Positions 20,986 through 30,956 of a stretch of DNA of 64,000 bases are shown here, in pieces (within the stretch, counting starts at the first letter, position 1; every line of letters starts with the position of its first letter). The position numbers and the translations under genes were made by a program. Origin of the DNA: Plasmodium coatneyi (lineage: Eukaryota > Apicomplexa > Aconoidasida > Haemosporida > Plasmodiidae). Below the pieces are notes generated by a model, which was not told the origin of the DNA, searched no databases, and was given only the letters and a program-made list of their open reading frames with translations. The stretch spans positions 930,001 through 994,000 of the forward strand of contig NC_033568.1 in the NCBI RefSeq assembly GCF_001680005.1. Reading direction: 5' to 3'.

Positions 20986-21049
20986 ACAATGCATTTTTAC
21001 AATGCGTTTTAATAATATGTTCTTATAATGCGTTTTTATAATGCGTTTT
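20986..21049 (+). repeat. Imperfect 12-13-bp repeat in SF3B4 3' flank
   Basis: Four to five variants of ATAATGCGTTTTT (ACAATGCATTTTT, ACAATGCGTTTT, ATAATATGTTCTT, then two ATAATGCGTTTT copies) begin 57 bases after the stop codon. They are probably in the 3' UTR. Confidence 0.75.
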
Positions 21050-21785
21050 CTTTTCCTGCCATGTTTGCAAAAGAGATAGAGACGTCCAGGCGCGCTCTTT
21101 TCTTGCACCTCCATTTGAAATGCACATGCGCCTACAAAAGGAAGGGACATTTCCCCCGTTCTTTTTTTTTCATACCATATGCGCATTTTGCCCCTCTTAA
21201 ACGGTCTCTACTACTCCCATTTTAGTTACTTATCTGTTCATTTATTCTGCTACTCATTTTGTTCCCCTCATTTTTTAACCAAGCGAATTATCACATAATT
21301 TTAAAAAGGATGTTTGAATAAAAGGACCCTCTAAAAATGACGAAAGTGTGCCTCACCCTGGGTGGGACAACAGATTAGGTTGTGCATCTCCGATTTGTCG
21401 CGCCACCTGCCAAACAGTTTCTGCCGAACAGTCTCTGCCTTGTGGAGCGCCAGTTTCACCTCACCACGGCCTAATGTAAGGCAAGGCCAAAATTTAATCT
21501 CCTTCCGGGTACTGCCCCTTGAGGCGAAATAGTCCTTTTTGCAGGCGCAAGAACAAATCGTGCGCTAACAAATACGACAATTTTTTTTTAAAAAAGGAAA
21601 AAGCACCACGCGGAAAACGTCAATGGCAAGTACCCCAAGTAACTGTGCCAATGATTACATTGAATGGGAAAAAAAAAAAAAAAAAAAAATACGCGAGGGG
21701 GAACTCCGCTCCGCTAAGAATACGCTACTCGTTGCACGTTTGAATTGCTCATTGCCGGTGTAACTGCAGCAGCGAGGCTAAGCCA

Positions 21786-21793
21786 TGCATGCA
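21786..21793. promoter_or_regulatory. TGCATGCA element
   Basis: Palindromic TGCATGCA located about 240 bases upstream of the CPSF30-YTH start. In Plasmodium this octamer is the known in-vitro binding site of one ApiAP2 transcription factor. A site of eight bases can occur by chance, so function is an inference. Confidence 0.35.
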
Positions 21794-22034
21794 ATGTGGA
21801 TAATACTCTCGTTATACCTTAAAGGGAATCATCTCAATAGGAGCAAAAATGTACTAGGAATAGTGAAGCAATTTGTGAGTACCTCCTTAGCATTTGTACA
21901 GTGCAACGCTGTACCCGTGTAGGCGCAATCACGCGCTTCATCGAACGGGTTAATGCAGGTTACAAGGGGGAAGGTCACCAAGGGAGGCCCCCAAAGGAAA
22001 CTCCTTATGAAGGAACCCACCCCCCAACAGTAGA

Positions 22035-23852
22035 ATGATCCCCCGAAAGGAAATAGCCAAACGGAGGGGGAGGAGGAACCTCTTCCAACTGTACCTGAGC
22101 ATGCGAGAGGAGAAATGCCAAAAGGAAGAAGGACGTCAGGACGATGCCTATGGGGAGCATCCCCACGGGATTCATTCAAACCACCAAAGTGGTGTCCACC
22201 CAAATGAGCAACCCCACATTATGCATTTAGAAAAGCAGGTCAAAATAAAGCTGGAGGAACAATCTAGCTTACTCTCCATAAAGGGTATTGACAGAGTGGA
22301 TATCCAACAGAAAAAAGGAAAACATTCCATCATCTGTATTCACTACATAAAAAACATGTGCATGAAGAATCTGTTCTGTAACTATTTACACCAACTTATC
22401 TATGCTAAAATACCAGCCTGTAAAAATTTCCTAAAAAATAATTACTGCGCTGATAAGGTACGAGGGTCTTGTATGTTCCGGCACACGCAGGAGAACGTCA
22501 ACCCTGGAGGGTTCTCAGAAAATAAAGACGAGCACCTGGACGATGTATTGAAACTGTTGTATGAGAAAAATATTTGTGTGAATTATTTGCTAGGCTTTTG
22601 TAACTTAGGTTACAACTGTAAAAGGGTACACAAATGTAAAGGTAGGAAATTTATTAACCTAATAAGTATCCTTCCCAAGTTTTACTTGGATCACATTTTA
22701 GTGAACCAGCGTTTGTACGCCCACTTGTACACCAATCAGAGGAAGCTTTCCTCAGATATGAGCAAGTTGAAGGACGCCTTAATTATTCTTAGTGGGGAGA
22801 AGTACCAGGAGAAGGTGCCTCTCTCTACCAATTCAAGCAGTCTAAAAAACGATAAGGATATATTCCCAACGGGTGATACATTTGCTGGGAATTTAGACCA
22901 CCACCAACGTGGAGTCAACAGTGATACGCACCGCTACAACGGGGGTGGTTCGTCTTTCCAAAAGGACGACCATAATGGACCTGACGGGGGTAGAAATTAT
23001 CCCAATGGTTCAAATGCGCAAAGCAACGCCAGGTACTATAATAACAAAATTGGAGGGAGCGCAGTTTCTAACTTTGATGAATTTCCCCACCCTGGTGATA
23101 ACAGCACAATGGCTAGTCGAGACAACGAAAGGGGATTCACAAACAACAGGATGGGTTCCAATGCAGACAAGAGGAACCAAGACAATCTGATGACCATCCC
23201 AAGCATATACGACATAAACAATAATATAGTCCCAAGTGAAAAAATAAAAATTTTTATAATCAAGTGTAATCAAATTTCTCACCTCTACTTATCCATTTTG
23301 TACGGTGTATGGGCCACGGGAAAAAATAACACAAGGAAATTTACCACCCTCTTTAGGGAAAATTACACCATCGTATTTCTTTTCTCTGTTAATGAAAGTG
23401 GAGGGTTTCAAGGTTATGCAAAGATGGTAACTGTACCGATAAAAAATTTGTATGAAAATTTATGGGGACCTATAACGAGTAGATTGGGGGGGAATTTTCG
23501 TATCCAGTGGATAAAGATTGCCAAAATTGATTTTGATGCTTTTAAGAATATGAAGAATCCATGTAACGATAATTTACCTCTGAAAAAAAGTAGAGATGGA
23601 ACTGAGTTGCCCCTAAACTTGGCCTCCATCATATGCAACAGGATATATGCTTTGCCAAGTGAAGACTTCCTAGCAGGCACCATTTATGAGTACAAGCGCC
23701 GGATAAACCATGGAGCCTTTTTTGAGAATTTACACAAACAGGGTTTGCTCAACAGCAACACCGTTTGGGATATGCGTATATTTTGCCTCAACCAGCAGTC
23801 CGACTGTGAGCGTATTACCTTCATCGACGGCACGGAGCAGGCCATCGGGTAG
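22035..23852 (+). CDS. YTH1: CPSF30-YTH fusion: CCCH zinc-finger and m6A-reader protein
   Basis: 605 residues, one exon. Three CCCH fingers: C-x7-C-x5-C-x3-H in CIHYIKNMCMKNLFCNYLH (about 95-115), a second of C-x8-C-x7-C-x3-H form (CKNFLKNNYCADKVRGSCMFRH), and a third C-x7-C-x5-C-x3-H (CVNYLLGFCNLGYNCKRVH, about 182). These match CPSF30, the polyadenylation-factor subunit that binds AAUAAA. After an Asn/Gly-rich linker, residues about 403-535 are a YTH domain: KIFIIKCNQISHLYLSILYGVWATGKNN, FQGYAKM, then LWGPITSRLGGNFRIQWI. These contain the tryptophans expected for the m6A cage (VWAT, LWGP). Plants and apicomplexans are known to join CPSF30 fingers to a YTH domain, coupling m6A to poly(A)-site choice; the P. 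falciparum protein is a reported m6A reader. The gene is followed at once by a perfect inverted repeat. Confidence 0.93.
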   Translation: MIPRKEIAKRRGRRNLFQLYLSMREEKCQKEEGRQDDAYGEHPHGIHSNHQSGVHPNEQPHIMHLEKQVKIKLEEQSSLLSIKGIDRVDIQQKKGKHSIICIHYIKNMCMKNLFCNYLHQLIYAKIPACKNFLKNNYCADKVRGSCMFRHTQENVNPGGFSENKDEHLDDVLKLLYEKNICVNYLLGFCNLGYNCKRVHKCKGRKFINLISILPKFYLDHILVNQRLYAHLYTNQRKLSSDMSKLKDALIILSGEKYQEKVPLSTNSSSLKNDKDIFPTGDTFAGNLDHHQRGVNSDTHRYNGGGSSFQKDDHNGPDGGRNYPNGSNAQSNARYYNNKIGGSAVSNFDEFPHPGDNSTMASRDNERGFTNNRMGSNADKRNQDNLMTIPSIYDINNNIVPSEKIKIFIIKCNQISHLYLSILYGVWATGKNNTRKFTTLFRENYTIVFLFSVNESGGFQGYAKMVTVPIKNLYENLWGPITSRLGGNFRIQWIKIAKIDFDAFKNMKNPCNDNLPLKKSRDGTELPLNLASIICNRIYALPSEDFLAGTIYEYKRRINHGAFFENLHKQGLLNSNTVWDMRIFCLNQQSDCERITFIDGTEQAIG

Positions 23853-24922
23853 GAACAAATCCACAGGGAGAGACTACACCCCCACAACGATGCACTCCCG
23901 TGAGGAATACACGCAACTAACACGCCATAGCAATTTGTCCCTTACGTGGGAAAAAAAAATTCCTTGCGCGTGTTAGTTGCGTGTATTCCCCATTAGCTGA
24001 CTGCAAATGTAGGAACAGCCATAAAAAATAAAAAAAATACACAAAGAAAATGCAAAAAGAGCAGTTTGCCTTCCGAAGGGGCAAAAAAAAAAAAAAAAAA
24101 CTACTATATAAAAAACGAATGCAACTAAGTTGGGTGCACATGTAGGACGGGGCGCGTCAAAAAATAAAAGCGGCAGCGCTGGCTCTTTCCGTTCCCTTGC
24201 TGCAAAAACGTTTTCAATAAGCTTAAGCCACTTTTGTGCGTCATGACCACCAAGGCATAAAAAGCCAGTTGGGAAAAAAAGGAAACCTCCCAAGTGGTTG
24301 CTTAGGGACTTTTATAGGTATACCAATATACATTTTTAATGATAAAGGAAAAAAAAAAAAAGAGTTACTTGAATCAAAGGAAAAGCAACCTACAAATCCT
24401 GCAGACGAACAAACGTGCGCATTTATGCATTTACACGGAAATGCATTTGCGTGTAAAAATTCCCTTTCCAGCTAGCGAAAACGTGTTCTCATGAAAACGA
24501 CGCCCCTTCGATCCCTGCTAATTTTAAATAGGTATGATACCAATTTTGCAAGAGAATTTTGTATAATATTATTTTTGCCCTTTCCTCATTTCGTGCCCTG
24601 ACTTTTTTTTTTCTTCCCCCCCTGCGTAACTCGCAAGGCAGTTCCTTTTAACGTTCGTCAGTTCACCCCTATATATAGTAGTGTATGTACCATTACGTGT
24701 GGCATCTCACTTTTTTTGCGAAGCACTGCACTGTCACTCTTTTTACACCTTTTCTTCCCGCGTGACCGCGTGTACGTACCTCCCTGTGTAAATTTTTTCA
24801 CCCCTACATGAGAACCACCCACCTGTGACTTCGTAATTGCAACGTAGAACGTAGCAACGTAGTAACTTCATAACTGCTTAACTTTACAACTTCGCGATTT
24901 GCCTCCCCCCCCCTGACAAAAC
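23853..24922. other. Intergenic region CPSF30-YTH / glutathione reductase
   Basis: Starts with the 21-bp inverted repeat, then A tracts (about 24084-24101 and 24349-24361) and a T/C-rich promoter-like segment. Near 24830-24895 there is a run of near-repeats of AACGTAG / AACTTC / ACTT type. No protein gene is supported. Confidence 0.5.
23904..23989. repeat. Perfect 21-bp inverted repeat (hairpin) in the CPSF30-YTH 3' flank
   Basis: Left arm 23904-23924 (GGAATACACGC..AACACG) and right arm 23969-23989 are exact reverse complements over 21 bases, separated by a 44-base spacer containing an A9 tract. The left arm starts 52 bases after the stop codon, so the hairpin would probably form in the 3' UTR. 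Confidence 0.95.
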
Positions 24923-26893
24923 ATGCGCCAACTCAGCTATTTTCACCTTCTTTTGCTTTTCGCCCTCCTGAACCGGTCGATAAAATTAACAAGGAGCTTT
25001 AGCTTCTACCACAACTTGGATCACTCGAGCGCCCCCACGTACCTGAAGAAGAAGCCCAACATGGTTTACGACCTCATAGTCATTGGAGGCGGCAGTGGCG
25101 GCATGGCCGCTGCGAGGCGAGCAGCGAAGTAGGTTCTCACGGAGGGGTGGCCCTCGTACACACACCAAAGGGTTCACATGCATTGCATCCACGTTACAAT
25201 TTTCATCAAAATGACCACTTGAACCTATGTACACACACACACACACACATATTCACTTCGCAGGAACAAGGCGAAAGTTGCGCTTGTGGAGAAGTCCTAC
25301 TTGGGAGGCACCTGCGTGAATGTCGGCTGCGTGCCAAAGAAGGTACAGGAAAGGAAAAGCGGCGGAGTCCAATCCGCCCCTTCTTGACATTCCTAGAAAG
25401 GGGGGGGAGCGAATTTATCTGCACTGGAAAGCAAATGCGCCACTAGGTTGTAGTTCCCCCTTTTTTCATTACCCCGTTTTTCCACTTCCCCTTTTCTGTC
25501 CCACCAGATAATGTTCAACGCTGCGTCGATCCACGATATCCTGGACAATTCGAGACACTACGGATTCGACACGCAGTTCACCTTCAACCTGCCGCTACTT
25601 GTCGAAAGGAGGGATAAGTACATACGAAGACTGAACGATATTTATAGGCAAAATTTGAAGAAGGACAACGTGGAGTATTTTGAAGGTAAGGCTAGCCTCC
25701 TCAGCGAAAATAAAGTTTTAATAAAAAAGGTAAGGAAGGAAGGTCACGTCGACGAGGAAGATGAAGAGGAATACGTGCCGGATGACGATGAGGAGGACGA
25801 CGAAGTGATCGAAGGAAAGAACATCCTCATTGCAGTCGGCAATAAACCAATATTCCCCAACGTGAAAGGAATAGAACATACCATTTCGAGTGATGATTTT
25901 TTTAAAATAAAGGAAGCCAAAAGGATAGGAATTGTAGGAAGTGGCTACATAGCAGTGGAGCTCATTAACGTGGTTAGGAGGTTAGGAATCGAGTCGTACA
26001 TATTTGCTAGAGGAAATAGACTCCTCCGAAAATTCGACGAAACGGTTATTAACGAATTAGAAAATGACATGAAAAAGAATAACATCAATATTATTACCCA
26101 TGCAAATGTAGAAGAAATCGAAAAAGTGAAAGAAAAAAATTTAACTATTTATTTGGCAGACGGTAGGAAGTATGAGCACTTCGATTATGTCATTTACTGT
26201 GTTGGTCGATCGCCAAATACAGAGGACCTAAATTTGGAGGCACTCAACATAAAGACAGAGAAGAACTACATTCTCGTGGATGATAACCAGAGGACAAATG
26301 TTAAACACATTTATGCCGTAGGTGATTGTGCTATGGTGAAAAAACAACAAGAAATTGAAGATCTGAATTTACTCAAACTTTACAATGAAGACGCCTACAT
26401 AAACAAAAAGAAAAACACCTCTGGAGATGTATACTATAATGTGCAACTAACCCCAGTTGCAATCAACGCTGGAAGGTTACTAGCCGATAGACTCTTCCTT
26501 AACAGGTCCAGAAAAACCAACTATAAGTTAATACCTACTGTTATCTTTTCTCATCCCCCAATTGGAACTATAGGATATTCAGAACAGGAAGCTATTGATA
26601 TATATGGAAAGGAGAATGTGAAAGTTTACGAGTCCAGATTTACAAACTTATTCTTCTCAGTATACGATATGGACCCTGCACAGAAGGAGAAGACTTACCT
26701 CAAGTTGGTTTGCGTTGGCAAGGAAGAATTAATTAAGGGCCTTCATATTGTCGGACTCAATGCCGATGAAATTGTACAAGGCTTTGCCGTTGCCTTGAAG
26801 ATGAATGCCACGAAGAAGGACTTCGATGAGACCATACCTATACACCCCACGGCTGCGGAAGAGTTCGTCACCATGCATCCCTGGATGAAGTGA
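24923..26893 (+). CDS. GR: Glutathione reductase
   Basis: FAD enzyme that reduces glutathione disulfide with NADPH. Three exons by phase and homology: 24923-25128, 25264-25342 and 25508-26893, giving 556 residues. Exon 1 encodes a hydrophobic leader (FHLLLLFALL), a basic stretch and then MVYDLIVIGGGSGGMAAARR, the FAD Rossmann motif. Exon 2 carries the redox pair GGTCVNVGCVPKK. Exon 3 has the NADPH motif GSGYIAVE, the second FAD motif NIYAVGD-like IYAVGDCAM, and the dimer-interface active site HPTAAEEF near the C-terminus. A plasmodial acidic insertion (DEEDEEEYVPDDDEEDDE) lies in the FAD/NADPH region. The first 46 residues look like a signal-plus-transit leader; Met47 starts the known cytosolic form. 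Plasmodium GR is reported in cytosol and apicoplast. Only the exon 1 leader is uncertain. Confidence 0.97.
25231..25249 (+). repeat. AC microsatellite in GR intron 1
   Basis: Nine AC units near the 3' end of intron 1 (25129-25263), about 14 bases before the acceptor. Length changes here would alter the branch-point-to-acceptor region, not the protein. Confidence 0.95.
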
Positions 26894-27114
26894 AGTGACC
26901 TTCCTGTGGTATGAGGTTCACCCCTTGCCAATTTGGCGGCTTCGCCTGTGCGATCGACCAGTTCATGTGCACATGCAAACATTAATGGACCGTTTGCACT
27001 GTGAACCTTTCCCTCATTTTTCAACTCGTTAAATCGATCAACCTGCGGGGGCACCACTGCGTAATAAGTTAGCAGTGTTTTGCCACACCTACTTCCACAT
27101 GGAATATTTAAAAA

Positions 27115-27145
<31 letters not shown>

Positions 27146-27423
27146 CCTTTTCGTTCAACGTAAAAGGGTTAAAAACGCATTTAAAAGGGCATTTAAAAAA
27201 AGCTGTAAAAATGGCCATACACAAATGTGTGCAGAAAAAAAGGGCACCCATAAATACGTGCGTGGTAAACATTTGGCTGGCACGAACACTTCGCTAATTT
27301 GGGTGGGCAAACTCGTTCGACCCCTTTCAAACGGGGCGCCCATCCTAAATCCGACCAAGCCCACGCAGCAACATTGCAAGGGGCCCTAAAAAGTCAAAAC
27401 GTCCACAACGTCTAATCCTCCCT
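26894..27423. other. Convergent intergenic gap
   Basis: The 3' flanks of GR (+) and the next gene (-). Contains an A9-T26 junction (about 27111-27145) in which the A run passes directly into the T run. No gene is recognised. Confidence 0.6.
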
Positions 27424-28594
27424 TCACGGCTTCGCATTCTTGTAGTACAAGTACGACTTGGCAATGGCATGGCTGCACAAATTGTTGATATTATCGTTTA
27501 GCAGGTTATTGCTCATGGTCAGCACGTAGGGGAACAGTAAAGATGGCTGCGGGATGTTCTTAAAAATATTCTGCATGTTAATGTCTTCTTCGTTTGTCTC
27601 CTGATTGTCGTGTTCAATTTTATTTTTTTCTTTCTCGAGTTTTTTCTTTTCCTGATAAATTTTCTGTGTCTGTAGTTGCTTGAAGACGTCCTTCTTATAT
27701 TTGATCATTTTGTCTTGTTCCGTTTTTAGCAACTCGAGGGATTTGCACGTATCGTGGATGTAACTTTCGAGAGAGTCCACCTCCTGTGCGTTTAAATAAT
27801 CCATAGAGGACACAAAATTCTTGTTTTTATTTTTAAGTACCTTCAAAAAGAGGGAACTTATAACGGAGTTTTTTATACGAATGGGGATTTTCTGCAAAAT
27901 CGTTTTACTGTTCAGTCCCTTTTTCTTCAATTCAACGTTCAAAATATCATTGAACTGATTAAATGTCCCATTTTTTATTTGGTTCTTTATTTCGAACACC
28001 ACATCGACGTCTATTTTGTATGCAGAGAAAATTAATTTTCCATATTTTTCACTAAAGCAAAGGACAAAGGAATTTTTGTTAATTAGGGAACACATCAACA
28101 ATGTGGCCAACACATCCTTCTTCTTAATGTCGCAAATGTTAACGTAAAATCCGAAGGAAGTTGTATCGAAATTTAGCTCTGCCATAATATTAACATAATC
28201 GTCATAATATGCGTTTACGTCACTTATATATTTTTCTCCCTCTTCTTCATATTTATTTTTATTAAAATATAAGGTTAAATTATTTAGCAGCTCCGTTTGT
28301 CTTTGCTTTGCAATCTGATACTTGTTCGTGATCTTCGATATTTTGTCTATGCATATGTCTTCAGTGTTGCACACACAGAACGATTGGTTAATTTCTATGA
28401 CGTTTAATTTTTTTGGGTCATTTTTTTTACCCTTTCTCTTATCCTTTGCTGTATCTTTTCTTTTTCTATCATCTTCCTCATCATCATCATCCGTATCGTC
28501 GTCGTCATCATAATCTTCGTCATCTTCTTCGTCGTTGTCATTTTTCCTTTTATTGCCCGCTCCATCTTCTTCTTCCTCGTTATTTCCACTTTTT

Positions 28595-28625
<31 letters not shown>

Positions 28626-28875
28626 CATCCCCATTTTTTATGTAATATCCTAGCAACTCTCCTCTCAGGTCTTTGTTTTTCGCTATCTGACTGATCACCA
28701 CACTGTTTAGTACAATTTCAAAGTCATCTCCTTCCGTCGAGCTGTCACTGTCAATGTCTTTTTCCTCCTTTGCGTTTTCGATTTTCTCCTTTAACTGTTC
28801 CAGCTTCTCTGCTTCTGCTTCCTTTTTTTCCTTGGCCTCCGTTTGGGCCCTCATGTGGGGGGGTACGTACTTCAT
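27424..28875 (-). CDS. Hypothetical protein with N-terminal YVPPHMR motif
   Basis: 483 residues, one exon; the frame opens at the ATG at 28873-28875. The protein begins MKYVPPHMRAQTEAKEKKE. The short Y-[IV]-P-P-H-[LM]-R motif occurs near the start of some RNA-related proteins (for example DDX3 helicases and NOM1/SGD1), but no helicase or MIF4G domain is evident. A highly charged middle section (about 85-165) includes lysines encoded by a 28-base T tract on the + strand (28598-28625) and an acidic run (DDEEDDEDYDDDDDTDDDDEEDD). The conserved-looking C-terminal 300 residues are mixed helical, with a late coiled coil (KTEQDKMIKYKKDVFKQLQT). I do not recognise the family. It is convergent with GR and divergent from the 12-exon coiled-coil gene. 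Confidence 0.8.
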
Positions 28876-30541
28876 TCTGCCGTCACGTAATTATGAGGAC
28901 TGCGTGCAGACGATTATACCTAACTGCGGCTATTGCGCAAAGGGGAAGGGAGGTTGCCGTTTGTCTATGCGTAAGGCAAATATGCGGCCTGTGAGCTAAG
29001 TAAAGCGACGTGAGGTGCTTTCTTCTGCTTTTCCTTGAGGCCACACCCAGGTTAGTCAAAATTGCAATTTCGAATGAAGAAAACAATGCAACGAAGAGCA
29101 ACACAGCAAAACAGAACAATAATATAACTTATCACGATGTGGTGGCAAAACAAACTTTTAATTTTTTGCACTCAAAAAAAAAAAAAAAAAAAAAAAAGAT
29201 GAATTAATGGGCTGAAAATTTAATTCCGATAAGCATATCACATGCTGATGCGAACCCCCACGTGCATACGTATCTACGTCGGCACATCCGAACGCTAGCA
29301 CAAGGGGGGGCGAACTATGCAACAACGCGTCAGATGTCCAAGAACATCAATAGGGAAATGCAAAAATGGTTGTTTTAGCAGAAGGGCAGCAGGGGTGTGA
29401 ATTTTTTTTTTTTCCTTAAGGGGGGGGAGGCGTTTCCCTTTTATGAACCCTCGACCAAGGCTGCTAACGCTGTTCTGCTATTGGGTTACTAATTCAACGC
29501 AAAAAGATGCGACTAGGCAAAAATGTACCACCAATATAGGATGGGGGGGTTGGTCAATTTATGGTGTTCAGCGCTGTGACAGTACATTTAACCATGTCAA
29601 CAATAAAAGATGGTATGAAAAGAAGGGGGAAAAAAAAAAACTCTTAAAGTGTATGTTATATATAATGCTACATATTTATGTATTTCATTTTATGTAATTT
29701 CATATTTAGTATCTACATATGCCTCTGCATTTTTTCTTCCCAATCGCAGTTGATGGGTTACTCTTTATGTTGGTAACAATAACCTACGTTGAACGCGTGG
29801 TTTTTTTGCTTCTATGCTTTTGCTCATACGCAGGGAAATGTATGCAAATGCGTACGCGCATAAATACATACATATGTATTTTTACTATGTATATTTATTT
29901 TCCCTTCGTGAAGTGATGAGTAGGGAGGAAAAATACGCAAGAAAAAAAATTGAAGTGAGAAAAAAAATGAAATGGGAAAAAAAATGAAATGTAAAAAATA
30001 TGAAAAGGAAAACCGAAATGGTAAAGGGCGTAACGGGATAAAGTAAAAAAAAAAAAAAAAAAAAAAACACAGGTTTAGTAGTCAGGTTAGTGGTAGCATA
30101 CAATGCGCGGTATGCGAATTTTTGGCCGAGAAAGTGACACCGGAAGTGGCAAACAGGCGCTGCTGCGTGGCTTTCCGTTGGTCGCTTCTCTTTGCCGCTT
30201 CCCTTCTGCAGTGGAAAGCCAGCCCCCCCAGTTTGCATCGTTCACGCTATACTTGGTGCAGGAAAAAAATCACCACGGGGTTGACAAATTAAGAAAGAAG
30301 GGGGGCGCTGTTCCCTCGCGCACTCACGCACGCATGTATGTAACGCACGTATGCGCGTATGCGCTTATGTGGAGTGGGCCTCCCTTTCACACACGACTAG
30401 CAGCGTTTTTTCCCCACCTCTTCGGCAAACACCCCACTTGTTAGACTTTCTCCTCTCTCTGTTTTTTTTTTCTTTTTAAACTAACCACTTTTTTCGCATA
30501 AAGTTGGGAAATCTACATCCGTTTTCCATCCGCTTGGAAAT

Positions 30542-30573
<32 letters not shown>

Positions 30574-30956
30574 CCGCTGTTTGAAATAAATGTGAACAGT
30601 TGGAAAAAGGAAGCGTTGTAAAAAAGGCAAGCTGAAACGGGTAAAGGGGAAAATTTTTTGTGGAGCAGCGAAATTGCCAAACGGCCAAGTTTAGAAACGG
30701 TGAAGTTACCAAAATGGGGAAACGGAAAATAACCCATTAGGTGACACGCGCGAATTAATTTTCCCCAGGGTTTTAATTTGGTTCACAAAATGTGAAATTT
30801 TGGTGATTTTTTTTTTTTTTTTTTTTTTCCTCATCTACATGTGTGGGTTTGATTTCACCCCACATGCTTTTCCTCTTCGTCTTTTGTATCATTCTGTCGA
30901 CGTGAGTGATCACACAGTTCAACCTCACGCCGTCCCGTTCTTCGAATTCCTCGCCA
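28876..30956. promoter_or_regulatory. Divergent intergenic region
   Basis: About 2.1 kb between divergent genes, so it should hold two promoters. Poly(A)/poly(T) tracts occur near 29175-29197, 30045-30067, 30549-30573 and 30810-30828. Alternating purine-pyrimidine DNA occurs near 29848-29878 and 30327-30370 (ACGCACGTATGCGCGTATGC-like). No gene is supported. Confidence 0.5.

Larger units (their letters stand above)
20929..22034. other. Intergenic region SF3B4 / CPSF30-YTH
   Basis: The 3' flank of SF3B4 has an imperfect AATGCGTTTT repeat (listed separately). A long A tract lies near 21669-21688. A TGCATGCA element lies 240 bases before the CPSF30-YTH start. The 21770-22030 part is balanced in composition and is probably leader. 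No additional gene is supported. Confidence 0.5.
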
